Below, one piece after another: positions 29,094 to 38,469 of a stretch of 64,000 bases of DNA. Positions within the stretch are counted from its first letter, which is position 1. Each line of letters starts with the position of its first letter. The notes below the pieces were generated by a model, which saw only the letters and a list, made by a program, of their open reading frames with translations, searched no databases and had not been told where the DNA came from. Where the stretch lies: contig OZ025657.1 in the NCBI GenBank assembly GCA_964019335.1, forward strand, positions 186,001 to 250,000, written 5' to 3'. The translations under genes and the position numbers were made by a program. The DNA is from Diplonema japonicum. Taxonomy: Eukaryota > Euglenozoa > Diplonemea > Diplonemida > Diplonemidae.

Positions 29094-29287
29094 TGCCTTT
29101 TTTTGTTTTTCTTTTCTGTATCCTTCGCTTACGCCTGATCCTGAGGGGTTTTATTTTGCACCACCAAAAAGGAGAGAAAAAAAAAGACTGCAAGTATTTT
29201 CCTTTTCCCAAAGGTTAAGAACGGAGATAGAGCGGGAAAGGAATAAGAGGGGAAGGGTCTTTTTGGAAGGTAAAAGAAGAAAAGAAC

Positions 29288-29785
29288 TCACCAGTCTTCC
29301 TCCCATTCAGTGTTACTCTTCTGAACCAGGGCGGGCTTAACGGGTAGGGTTGCCGGGGGGGCTCTCGGTTTGCCGGCAAATGCCATGGCTTCATATTTCT
29401 GCTTGGTGGTGGTGAAGAGGGGGCCGTTCATAGAGTAGTCGACGGGCTGTGCGGGGGGTGGAGGGATGCCGTATTTGGCGGCTGCCTTGTCATTGCCCAT
29501 TCTCTCCATTGCCTCAAGTTCGTCAGGGAACCACTGGTATGTGCCCATACAAGACTTTATCTTTGAGACATGAGCACCCAGCCCCCTATGCACCTGCGCA
29601 CATTTCGTGCAAACAAACACCCCTAATGTCACACTCGCCCAGCTTGTCGGCGACGCGTTGCACTCCGCACATCGCTTGTTCGCCCCGTTGCACTTTATCG
29701 CCTTCAGCTTCATGTGCATTTCCTCGTCTCTTCTATCCATCTCGTCCTTGTTATATTCATTGCCCAGCTTGCTTGTCACAGACAT
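29288..29785 (-). CDS. ArfGAP-domain protein
   Basis: A compact 165-residue ArfGAP. The zinc finger has C39, C42, C59 and C62 (CAECNASP, FVCTKCAQ), followed by VHRGLG with the arginine finger Arg67 and HVSKIKS. ArfGAPs stimulate GTP hydrolysis by Arf GTPases at Golgi and endosomal membranes, and Arg67 would be the catalytic residue. After the domain there is only a Pro-rich tail (YGIPPPPAQPVDYSM) and an acidic C-terminus ending EWEEDW, reminiscent of clathrin/adaptor-binding acidic-Trp motifs. I start at the ATG at 29785; an upstream in-frame ATG at 29809 would add eight residues. Confidence 0.9.
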   Translation of the reverse strand: MSVTSKLGNEYNKDEMDRRDEEMHMKLKAIKCNGANKRCAECNASPTSWASVTLGVFVCTKCAQVHRGLGAHVSKIKSCMGTYQWFPDELEAMERMGNDKAAAKYGIPPPPAQPVDYSMNGPLFTTTKQKYEAMAFAGKPRAPPATLPVKPALVQKSNTEWEEDW

Positions 29786-29898
29786 TTCTTTTTTTTTGTT
29801 CCCCCACACAAAGAAAACACGAAACCTTTACCCCCCTTGTTGGCGAGAAAAAAAAGTGGTAAGAAAAAAGAACAAAACACTGTACAAGAAACAAAGCC

Positions 29899-30633
29899 CT
29901 ATATATCAGACTGCGAAGGCGGGCGTATGAGAAGGTGCAGCGTATCGTCCCTGGGGAGGGCGTTCCAGATATCGCTGAGCGAGGCAATGGATGTGGCGGG
30001 GCGGTTGTTGGCTAAAATGACGGAGTAGCCGATTTTATCGGAGAGTTGCGCAGCTGGGGTATTAGGATGGACTAGGGTCAGCCTGAGGTGGTCATCCACA
30101 CGGAGGCCGAGAAGGGAGTCTTTTTCAGGCTTTCTAATGGCGACGTGCTCATCGTGCATGTCACCACACGACTCTGTGTCGGAGGACAGAGGCGACGGAG
30201 CTGCTGTCACGGAACTAAAAGACGCAGTGGTCGGTGGTGGCTGTACAAAACTGGGCTTCGTTGGCTCTGTCATCTTCGAGGCAGCAGGGCTGGGCTGTTC
30301 CTTCGCTTCGCTATGTTGCACCCCTACATCGGAACGCAGCACACTGCTTATCGGGGAGAACTTTAATATGCTCGGAGGCGTCGTCAGCATGCTTGGCGGT
30401 GTCACCGGCAGGAACAACTCATCGCACACCTCTACCTCTACATCGTCCTCTCTCTGTGGAGTCTTCAGCCCCGCCCTCAGCATCCCCGCGACCCTTCCCC
30501 TCGACGGACTCATGTTCTTATATTCCCTACGGAACTCAATGCTCCCCGGACTCCACTGGTCCACCACCACACCTGGCGTCCCATTGAAACTGAACCTTGG
30601 CCTCACAGGGTACCTCACTTCGGAGCCATCCAT
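29899..30633 (-). CDS. PDZ-like domain protein, otherwise disordered
   Basis: A 244-residue protein. Residues ~1-155 are Ser/Pro/Thr-rich, with two near-identical segments (TPPSMLTTPPSIL), and likely disordered. The C-terminal ~85 residues have a PDZ-like pattern: LGLRVDDHLRLTLVHPNTPA, DKIGYSVILANNRPA, and a final DTLHLLIRP strand. The carboxylate-binding loop is poorly conserved, so the ligand is unknown. The ATG at 30633 is chosen because CACACACAG ends 10 nt upstream; the longer open frame toward 30786 lies in acceptor-tract sequence. The gene could be an adaptor for membrane or flagellar proteins, but that is speculation. Confidence 0.72.
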   Translation of the reverse strand: MDGSEVRYPVRPRFSFNGTPGVVVDQWSPGSIEFRREYKNMSPSRGRVAGMLRAGLKTPQREDDVEVEVCDELFLPVTPPSMLTTPPSILKFSPISSVLRSDVGVQHSEAKEQPSPAASKMTEPTKPSFVQPPPTTASFSSVTAAPSPLSSDTESCGDMHDEHVAIRKPEKDSLLGLRVDDHLRLTLVHPNTPAAQLSDKIGYSVILANNRPATSIASLSDIWNALPRDDTLHLLIRPPSQSDI

Positions 30634-30779
30634 GCCGTGTGTTCTGTGTGTGCCGCATCGCGTGCGGGAACAGCGTTCACAAAAAAGAGAGAAGGGGAAT
30701 ATACAGTGGTAAAAATATAGAGAGGTGTAAATGTTATGGGACAAAACTGGTTTCTTTCTTTCTTCGTTTGGAGGGTGTA

Positions 30780-33239
30780 TTAACATCGCTCCGTTTCACA
30801 GATGACTGACCCGTCCTTAGCCTGCTTGATGCGGCTATAGACCTTCTCCCTTGGTGTTTTTGGTCTGGGGCGTTTGGTGGTGACCTTGGGTGCCTTCCAG
30901 GAACCGAGGGACTGCATCGTGATCTTTGTGTTATTTAGAGATGAAGGGGAACGGGGTTTGGTGGTCCTGTCTCGCTTTGCGGGAGTTGTGTAAGGTGAGC
31001 TTGTGGGGCCGTCCTCGTCTTCAGCGTTGAAGAAAGACACGAACATGATGACGTCGGCTTTGGCATCAAGAAGACCCTTCCCAACACACAGGACGTAGTG
31101 CCCTGATGGTAGCTGCACAGACTTCTTCAACATGTAAGCAGACTTGCCTTCCATTTCCGTGAGAGGGATTCCCCCTTCTGGCCACTCGTACTTGTCAACA
31201 TACCCTTGCACATGGCTGGTGTCCCATCTATCAGAGGCACCCAGTTCTTCTGTAATCTTTATTGGCTCCACCAACCCTTCTGACTGTCTCCTGTACAATA
31301 TCAGCTCCAACTCTGCAGCACGGTCCGCTCCGTCGCTGTAGTTGTGATCAAAGGTGAAGTCTTTCCTGTCGGGCTGCGAGATCACAATGAGGATGTTGTG
31401 GTGGTCGCTTTCCAGGTCGTCGATGGTCAGCAGGTATTGTTCAGCACGCAGGCGGGTCTCGTTCACAGGGCACCCCACCTGCGTGGTGTACGCCACTAGT
31501 GGGCCGCCTTCGAAGTTCGTGCACTGCAGCAACGTGTTGTACCGCATTACGTAGTCCGTGACAGATATCCAATACATGTACTCGTCCATTGTCTTATAGT
31601 TCACATACTCCCTCACAGCGGTCTTCCATAGATGAGATGTATGCGACCAGTCGCCTGTCCATTCCTGGTACCCTTGCGTGTTCCGTAGCATGATGAGGTT
31701 CGCCCCTTTCTGTGCCTTGTCCGACTTCACTTGCATCTCGTGCAACTGCTGTGGCGTCAGCTCTGTGGTCGACACAATAGCTTCTCCATCCACCCATTCC
31801 ATGAAGCTCTCTGCGTGCCTTGTCACAAGCCCGTCGGTGTCTAACGCTGTGTTTTCTTCATCAGGTGCGTTCACGCAGGCTAGTAACAGCCCTAGCTTAA
31901 TACCCTGTTTTATCCTCCACCACAGTAACCCAACCGTGTCAGGAGAGACCTTTTTGGGGTCCCAGTGTTCCACCAGGCAGTCGCCGCCAGTTAAATGCGT
32001 CAGTGCGGTTGTGGTGTCTCCTCGATGGAGAAGCGAGTAGCTCCCGAGAAACTTCGCGTAGGCTTTCTGCATGAGGATGTTCCACAGCTCGCTTCTCTGG
32101 TCGGTTAGGCCGAACACAGGCAGAAGCTGTTTGGTGTTCCAATCCGCGTCCTCGGTCTCCTCATCAACCCAGAACTCCACACGCCCGTCGCTGGAAAGGA
32201 CGCTCGGCGCACAGGGTACCAAGTCATCAATCGTAACACAACGCCACCCCTGGTTTTCACCGAAGGTGTTAGGTGTCTGGTAGAACTGGAAGGTGTACAT
32301 TGACACATCTTTGTGCTCCACTGTTACAAACACATTGGAGAAGGCTTCTCTATTTGTGGCGATCATCCCCACAGCCAACTGGTACCACGTGTCTTTGAAA
32401 AGACCTCTTTCGAACTTGGGTAGGGTGTGAACTGCATTTCTAAAGCAATGCGTTCCTTGTGGTTTACTCTTCAGAAGCGTGTTCCCTTCTTCAAACAGAG
32501 TAGGGTACGCCACCATCTTAGGCAGCCTTCTCCACAACTGTATCATTTTCAGGATTGGGGCCAGTTCTTCTGCTCGCTTTTTGTTTCTCTCGTCGACTTC
32601 CTTTTCTTTTTGCTTCATTTTCATGATGAACTCAGGGGGCAGTCGCATTGACAGTGAGACGGAGCTGACCCGTTCCACGGTGGAGGGGAGCGCCAGGGTG
32701 ATTGGCTCCGGGTCGAAAAAGTGCTTGTGGTTGTCTCGACACCACTTAGCTATCTCTTCCGTGAATATTATGGTGTTTTCTAAGAATGGCGCGTCAGGGA
32801 ACCGCGACAGCACCAGGTCTTTCACTGGAATGGCGAAGCCGTTATTCACGGAGAGATCGACTATCTTGAAACCTGCAGTGTTAAGCTGTTTGAGGTATTT
32901 GTGGCTAGAGAGAAGCGATCCTGGAGCATGTACTTGGTTGCAGCAGTTGGTGCAATATACCGCATCGCAGTCGAGACATTCCATCTTCGCTGCAGCGTTC
33001 TGGCATTGGACACAAATGCGTATTTGCGAAAACGTTGTGTGTTGCTTCCTCCTGCCTTTCGAGTGCACCAATTCCCTGCAGTCTTCGCAGTAATTCTCGC
33101 TGCACTCCTCACACTCCCATGTCGCTATCGATTCCTCACATTCCCCACACCGCGAGTCCAGGAACAGCATCGCTTTTGCTGGCCCCGATACCGTCGACGA
33201 CAGCTCCATGCATTTGTGATTCGACTCAAACACCGCCAT
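30780..33239 (-). CDS. Double B-box, calpain-like pseudopeptidase
   Basis: An 819-residue protein starting at the ATG at 33239; the frame upstream only offers TTG. Residues ~31-113 contain two B-box zinc fingers (CGECEESIATWECEEC, YCEDCRELVH; then CVQCQ, MECLDCDAVYC). Residues ~230-600 match the calpain catalytic core: GWRCVTIDDLVPC, LMQKAYAKFLGSYSLLHRGD and LTGGD. His475 (RHAESF) and Asn520 (LRNTQGYQEWTGDWS) of the triad are present. However, the nucleophile position reads KDTW, with Thr284 instead of the Cys of GDCW. The enzyme should therefore be inactive, as in many calpain-related proteins of kinetoplastids. A C2-like beta domain follows, then a basic Ser/Lys tail. The likely role is structural or regulatory at the cytoskeleton. 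Confidence 0.85.
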   Translation of the reverse strand: MAVFESNHKCMELSSTVSGPAKAMLFLDSRCGECEESIATWECEECSENYCEDCRELVHSKGRRKQHTTFSQIRICVQCQNAAAKMECLDCDAVYCTNCCNQVHAPGSLLSSHKYLKQLNTAGFKIVDLSVNNGFAIPVKDLVLSRFPDAPFLENTIIFTEEIAKWCRDNHKHFFDPEPITLALPSTVERVSSVSLSMRLPPEFIMKMKQKEKEVDERNKKRAEELAPILKMIQLWRRLPKMVAYPTLFEEGNTLLKSKPQGTHCFRNAVHTLPKFERGLFKDTWYQLAVGMIATNREAFSNVFVTVEHKDVSMYTFQFYQTPNTFGENQGWRCVTIDDLVPCAPSVLSSDGRVEFWVDEETEDADWNTKQLLPVFGLTDQRSELWNILMQKAYAKFLGSYSLLHRGDTTTALTHLTGGDCLVEHWDPKKVSPDTVGLLWWRIKQGIKLGLLLACVNAPDEENTALDTDGLVTRHAESFMEWVDGEAIVSTTELTPQQLHEMQVKSDKAQKGANLIMLRNTQGYQEWTGDWSHTSHLWKTAVREYVNYKTMDEYMYWISVTDYVMRYNTLLQCTNFEGGPLVAYTTQVGCPVNETRLRAEQYLLTIDDLESDHHNILIVISQPDRKDFTFDHNYSDGADRAAELELILYRRQSEGLVEPIKITEELGASDRWDTSHVQGYVDKYEWPEGGIPLTEMEGKSAYMLKKSVQLPSGHYVLCVGKGLLDAKADVIMFVSFFNAEDEDGPTSSPYTTPAKRDRTTKPRSPSSLNNTKITMQSLGSWKAPKVTTKRPRPKTPREKVYSRIKQAKDGSVICETERC

Positions 33240-33387
33240 CCCTGTGTGCGTGTCAACGAGGACAGCCAAGTGTGGAATATAATCACCCGCAGTTTTTACT
33301 ACACAAACGTTATTTAATTAATTCCCCCCTTTTTTTTTTCTTCTTTCTTGTCGAATACAGAAGGGTAAAAAGTTAAGCACGGGATCA

Positions 33388-34296
33388 TCACTTCATCCCT
33401 GCTGCAGGGTTCTGAACGCGCAGGTAATCCCTCTGCAGCGCTTTGTACTTCTCCACTTCCAAGAGCCTGGATAGGTCAGGTGAAGAGATAGTAGGAACGT
33501 CATTTCCCAAGATAGCTTGGTAGGCAGCCTGTTGGGCGGCAAGGAAGGGAGTATGACCAGCAAGCTTAATAGAAACATTGCGGTTGAGGAGGTCTGTGTC
33601 AGGGACAGACTGCGCACCTGAAACCATGAGGGGGAGGGGAGAGGCTGCCGTGCATATCTGCTCGAGCTCCTCAGGGGTGGGCTTCCCAATGAAGTGCACG
33701 GCGTCTACTCCTGTTGTCGAGTATGCTGCGAGACGTTTGCACAGCTCAGCGACACCACCGACGGCGTACGCGGAGGTCCTGGCGATGATGAGCATGGAGG
33801 GGTCGGGTTTGGCTGCTACGGCTGACTGGAGCTTCAGCACGTGTTCCTCCACAGAAGTCAGTTCAAAACCGCCTGCACTGCCCTTGATGGTTTCACCTTC
33901 GGAACCGTATCTTGCAGGCAGGTGAGTGTCCTCGATCGTGATGCCGGACACGCCGCTGTCTGTCATTTCCTCGACACACCTTTGCACCGACACAGCGTTC
34001 CCGAAGCCGTGGTCTGCATCTATGATGAGGGGCACCCCCCGCCCTCTTGAGATCCTCTTGCACAGGTCAGCCACCTCATTCAGAGTCGCAAGCATCAGGT
34101 CCGGCACCCCTGCCACCACATTCGCCGCGACGCTCCCTGCAAGCTGGATCGCCTTTGCACCGCTCTCTTCCGCCATCCTTGCGCTGAGAGGGTCAAACAC
34201 CGACACCGGTTTGATCAGCTCTTTTCCTAACATGTCCCGCAGCATCTGCCTATTCCTCGTGTGGGGGTGCATCAAATATGTCCTCGTCGCCTTCAT
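33388..34296 (-). CDS. PEP mutase/isocitrate lyase superfamily enzyme (oxaloacetate decarboxylase-like)
   Basis: A 302-residue alpha/beta-barrel enzyme. Visible signatures are VFDPLSARMAEESGAKAIQL, the metal-binding DADHGFGN (Asp93, Asp95), the second metal site GITIEDTHLPARYG (Glu122, Asp123), and the arginine segment IIARTSAYA. The KKCGH loop of true isocitrate and methylisocitrate lyases is absent. The EDTxLP-YG pattern is closer to bacterial oxaloacetate decarboxylases of this superfamily. The expected reaction is divalent-metal-dependent cleavage or decarboxylation of a 2-oxo or 2-hydroxy acid, and the substrate is uncertain. There is no obvious targeting peptide. The bacterial resemblance raises the possibility of lateral acquisition, although its base composition does not stand out. 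Confidence 0.85.
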   Translation of the reverse strand: MKATRTYLMHPHTRNRQMLRDMLGKELIKPVSVFDPLSARMAEESGAKAIQLAGSVAANVVAGVPDLMLATLNEVADLCKRISRGRGVPLIIDADHGFGNAVSVQRCVEEMTDSGVSGITIEDTHLPARYGSEGETIKGSAGGFELTSVEEHVLKLQSAVAAKPDPSMLIIARTSAYAVGGVAELCKRLAAYSTTGVDAVHFIGKPTPEELEQICTAASPLPLMVSGAQSVPDTDLLNRNVSIKLAGHTPFLAAQQAAYQAILGNDVPTISSPDLSRLLEVEKYKALQRDYLRVQNPAAGMK

Positions 34297-34339
34297 CTTA
34301 CTGGTTGTATTCCTGCGAGTGGATTAGCAAATACTTCAC

Positions 34340-35040
34340 TGCGACAATAGGAGAACTAAGCTACCTCAGACCATAAGGACAGCTTGGAAAAACTGTTATG
34401 ATCTAATGAAACACCGTACGATACCTGTGAGGGAGGGGGATAGGTGTGGCCTCTTCGACAAGTGTGCGCGGCCTGCGAGGAGAGGCTCTGTGCGGAGGAG
34501 GAGGTCACTCTGAGTAGTTGGTACACCTTGCATTCTGCATATGATCCATGTGTTGTAGGTGTCGAACTTCCCAATACCACGCTGTTCCATTTCATACATC
34601 CAGGAGAGGGGCTGAATCGGACTCAAAAACAGAAAAGCTGCTTGGCCACCCTCGCCACAACCTCCCCACAAGGGGATACCCCCCATAATCATAAAGCTGT
34701 TCATTGACGGGGTTCCAAAATCCCCGCAGATAGCCTTCCCGTGGTGATGCTGGAGTAGAGGTTCAGGGCCGCGTCGGGTTTGAAGAAGCTTGTCACGCAG
34801 TGCATCGCAAGGTTCCGCCGTGCCAATCTACATCGACCGCATTCTTGCGCTGCAGTTACGTATAAAAGCACCCCAAAGAGACACTAATACTGAGAGGTTG
34901 ACGGTGAAACCTCTCAGAATCTCTCCATTGGCATGGCTATCCCGAAGAATACGGTCGTGTAGACCACAAATTTCTTCACACAAGCTGGAAGCACACCTTC
35001 AGCACCTTGTCGATGAACTTGAAGACTGTCATCTTCTCTA
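34340..35040 (-). other. Possible split or decayed gene
   Basis: GC-rich, gene-like sequence unlike the flanking spacers. A short frame begins with ATG at 35031 (MTVFKFIDKVLKV) after TAGAG. Protein-like segments then follow in changing frames: KKFVVYTTVFFGIAMPMERF, SFFKPDAALNLYSSITTGRL, NEQLYDYGGYPLVGRLWRGW, and a Ser-rich end reaching a stop near 34356. The longest uninterrupted piece is 34396-34704. No GTATGT-type intron reconciles the frames. It is either a frameshifted pseudogene, a gene with unusual introns, or sequence containing indel errors. A 10-bp hairpin lies inside at 34890-34917. Confidence 0.35.
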
Positions 35041-35914
35041 GTGTGTCTGCTGTTTTGCAAATAAAAATGTTTCAAATAAAAAAAAAAAAAGGGTACAATT
35101 AAAACATCTGTTATATTTTCATTTTTTTTTTTCCTCAAAAGAGAGAGAGAATGACGATACAGGAAAAAATTATCTGAGTATCAACAAGAAAGGAGGGGGG
35201 GGTTGATAAATTTTCTTTTTATAAAAAAAAGGAGAAAAGAAAGCGTTACGTTGAGGGCACAAAGGCCAGAAGAGACTCTTCGACAATTGAGTAAAATCTC
35301 TTTCTCCCCCCCCCCCCTTTCTTTATTAGATCCTGCCAGAATTCGGATATTTTTTTTCGCCCCATCTTTTTATCACCATTCTCTCTCACTTTTCTTTTTT
35401 TTTTTTGAATATAAAAAATATAATGTTTCTTCGCATCTTTCAGCACGCCCTCAAAGAAGGCTACGCATTGCAGCAAGCATTTCTAGGGTTTCACCACTGC
35501 ATTGTAAGTTGTACACAACACATTTTATGCACAGCACGAAAACATGCAAAAAAAGATTTTTTTAACACGAAAGGGGGGGGGGGGGGGGCAAAGTAAATTA
35601 GAAACTCGTATCTTTATTTTCAAAATCTTATTTTCTTTCTTTTTTTAAGTTTTTTTTTCCCCCTTTTTTTTTTTCGGTTCTTTTTTTTTTTTTCTTAAAG
35701 AGACCTCACGAGGTGCCTCATGAGGGCGTCAATCTTATATACTACCAGAAGAAGAATGGAGAAAAAAAAGAAAAAAGAAAAAAGAAAAAAGAAAAAAGAA
35801 AAAAGAAAAAAAGAAAAACTTGGGAAGGTTAGCTAGAAAGAAAACTCGATCTTAAAACGTCAAGACGACCGCCATAGTCGGCTCCAATAAGTACATGGGG
35901 TGTATGTAGTCAAA

Positions 35915-35963
<49 letters not shown>
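35041..35963. other. Homopolymer-rich spacer with (GAAAAAA)n-type repeats and T46
   Basis: No gene is seen. It contains a short tandem array of GAAAAAA-like units at about 35761-35818, C- and G-runs, and a T46 run at 35917-35962. The T46 run is an A46 on the transcribed strand and starts 1 nt after the stop of the ubiquitin-like/WD gene. Confidence 0.6.
35917..35962 (-). repeat. A46 tract immediately after a stop codon
   Basis: On the minus strand the WD-gene stop TGA is followed by one T and then 46 consecutive A residues. A genomic poly(A) here could be a retroposed mRNA tail or simply one of the many homopolymers in this genome. Confidence 0.6.
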
Positions 35964-35964
<1 letters not shown>

Positions 35965-37118
35965 CAAAACCAAACGATCGCAATGTTTTTCGCAGCAGTC
36001 ACCAACAACGACCCCGACGCGTTCGAGACCGCGAGGCTCGCCTCGCATTCAAGACAACAAAGCTCCCTCCCCGACTGAAGATCGTAAGCGTACGTATGCC
36101 CAACGCTCCCCGCCACGAAATAATCCCCATAAGCAGGCACACAAAGAGACTTTATAATATGCGGCGAGCACCTCGTCACCTGCGTATCTAGTACTTGGTC
36201 TGTAATGTACACCCCACGCCCCTTAGTGATGACCACGGTGTCATGACAAGCGGAACCGGCGATCAGAGAGGAGTAAGGGTACGGGTTGAGCCTTTGAACG
36301 ACAATATTGTGCTTGAGGGAAAACACCTTCACAGCGTCGGAGGTTAGAACCACAAGACTTTCCTTAAGAAAACACATTTGCTTAACAACCCCGTTTGAGC
36401 TAAAACCCCCTATAACACACGATCCATCTAGAAGGTACACCTTTTTACACAACGTTGAAACCGCGACCAAATCCCCCTGCCTGCTAACACGCGAGCACGT
36501 ACCTCCAAAAGAAAAAACGCATTCAGGTCCCCCTCTTAAATTACACACTGACGTACATCGCTCCGTACAGTAGTAAACATTCTGCTCCGTGACAGTTATA
36601 CATGTTAAACGTGAAGCGGATGGTGGTGAACTGTATGTTTTTGACACTGTCTTCGAGTCCCATATCTGGAACGTATCACCCAGTGTCACAACAAAGGCGG
36701 TGCCGCAGGGGGAGAACTCTATTGATGTTATGGGTGTTGTTGTGCTTTCTGATGCAAGAAGTTGTGGGTTGCACCAATTGGCATCATAGATGGATATATT
36801 CCCAGATGAGGTACCGGTGACGAGGAGTAGGGTCTCCGACACGGCCATGCTTCTGATGGTGCCTTCGGTTTTTATCCTTCCGCGCATTCTTCTTGGTGCG
36901 GATCTGCCCTGTTTTACTTTTATCAGGTCGCCGTTTTGAACGCCCATGTCGCTGATGATTTCGTGGTCTGTCCTGCGGATCCCTTCCACCACCAGATCCA
37001 CGTCTGTGTCGCCTATTTGGAAGAGCGCCTTTGCCTTGACCTTTACCTCTTCGATGGTGCTTTTCTCAGTAATCTCAATCGGCTCTTGTTGGCAGCCAGA
37101 ATCGAGGAATATCTCCAT
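35964..37118 (-). CDS. Ubiquitin-like domain plus WD40-type beta-propeller protein
   Basis: A 384-residue protein starting at the ATG at 37118; the longer upstream frame is low-complexity spacer. Residues 1-~78 look ubiquitin-like (MEIFLDSGCQQEPIEI, VKVKAKALFQIGDTDVDLVV, QNGDLIKVKQG). The remainder has WD-type blades, some weak: LVTGTSSGNISIYDANW, SPCGTAFVVTLGDTFQIWDS and a final SLLVTAAKNIAIVWF. Seven blades would fit the length. Such proteins usually act as adaptors, for instance in ubiquitin-dependent or trafficking complexes. No introns are visible. The stop is followed almost at once by an A46 tract, which raises the option that this intronless copy is a retrogene. Confidence 0.78.
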
Positions 37119-37944
37119 TCTTTTTTTTTTTTTTTTCCACAGCCGTGTGTATGAGTTGTGTGTGTGTTGACAGCACACAATACGATCTGTTTTTGTTCTT
37201 CGATTTTTTAATTTTTTTTTTTTTTTTTTTTGGTTGTGCCATAAAAAATAAAAAAATAAAAATATAACTATGATGAGGGAGGAAGTGTAAGCAGCGGTCG
37301 GGGGGGGGGGGGGGGGATAACTTATGGCAAAAAAAAGGGGGTCACTTAAAAAAAATGTCCCTTGACCAGTTTCCCCCCCTTGTTTGTTTTCTTTGTTTTT
37401 TTTTTCTTTTTTCCGTTCTTTCAATTGCGATGCTTGTTTTGGTCCGAAAAATGGCGGAAAATATTAGGGTCGGGTTACTGTTAAAGTACTTAGAGAAAAA
37501 TATATGGCGTTGCACAGCCCGAAAAACCGGTTTTTAAAACCCTATTTTTTTGCTTTTCAGGCATTCTTTTCCGGATAGACTCGCATTGTTTTTCTTGTTT
37601 ATGCAAAAAAAAAAAAAAAGAAAAAGAAAAAAAAGAAATCAGGAGCGAGTATAAATTCGGTCCAACATTCCCATATCCAATATTGCTGGACGGGAAAAAA
37701 TATAAATATAACTTGCAATGTTGCACTGTTTGACTAGAAATTGTCCAACGGCATGAGGCCTGCTCCAGAAAATCCCTTTTTAAAGGTGTTGCGTGTGCAA
37801 GGCCTTCAAAAAAAAAAAGGATTTCTTTTCGACAAAGGGAAGGAGAAGGAAAGCAAAAAAAGCAACAGGGGAAGGGGGGAATAAAAGCAGCTTTTGTTTT
37901 CTGATTCCTCTAGGAGAGATGAACTACTTTATCTTCTTCTTCTT

Positions 37945-38066
37945 CCCCCCGGCTATGTTGGCAAGGAAACGCGGTTCCAAGCTTTTTTTTCTTTTTTTTT
38001 TTTTGAAAATAAGGAAACGGAAACGGAAACGTTTCCCCGTTTCTTGACAACATAGCCCTAGGGGGG
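37945..38066. repeat. MITE-like palindromic element, copy B (C6/G6 ends)
   Basis: Reverse-oriented relative of the element at 20507-20648. The left end is C6 then GGCTATGTTGGCAAGGAAAC; the right end is TTCTTGACAACATAGCCCTA then G6. The interior keeps the AAGCTT block beside a T-rich tract and the GGAAACGGAAACG arms. Shared ends at two sites define a family. Confidence 0.75.
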
Positions 38067-38196
38067 TATCAAACCCCCTAAAAACCCCATGCAAAGGTGG
38101 TTTTTTTCCAGTTTTTCAAAAAAACGTGTTTTTTTTTTTTTTTTTCTTTTTGGCAAAACTGAAAAAAACCACCTTTGTATGGGGGTTTTGATACCC
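38064..38196. repeat. Second palindromic element abutting MITE copy B
   Basis: A 133-bp inverted repeat with arms of about 45 bp. The left arm runs GGGTATCAAA...ATGCAAAGGTGG; the right arm is the complement of GGGTATCAAAACCCCCATAC and continues through AAAGGTGG. It shares its terminal G-run with the right end of MITE copy B, so one element probably inserted at the edge of the other. Confidence 0.7.
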
Positions 38197-38289
38197 AGAA
38201 TTTCTTTGTGAGGGAATCCAAAAGAAAAAAAAAAAAAAAAAAAAAAAAGGAAGCAATACTAGTTAAATACAAGAGTATTAAATACCAAA

Positions 38290-38469
38290 GACAAAGGTGG
38301 TCAGCGTTGGACAGTGCACCCCGCATCAGCAGTAGTCTACTTGACCACAGGGGCATGTCGCTTTTCTGCATTCTGTCCTATCTTAGCGCGTGCGGTGCAG
38401 CTCAGCCCTAGCCGGTTAACTGAGCGCCCCGGGCAACCAAGATTTTGTATTTGCGCTGTTTACTGCCAA
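38290..38469. repeat. SINE-like dispersed repeat, copy 3
   Basis: It shares GCGTGCGGTGCAGCTCA, GCCCTAGCCGG, CCCCGGGCAACCAAGATT and a TTACTGCC end with copy 1. It begins after an A-rich stretch (A-run near 38225-38248). It is diverged from copy 1, so the family is not newly expanded. Confidence 0.65.

Noticed and set aside
35761-35818. Regularly spaced GAAAAAA units, considered as a CRISPR-like or satellite array
   Set aside because: The units are a simple sequence repeat of 7 nt without unique spacers; it is a microsatellite.
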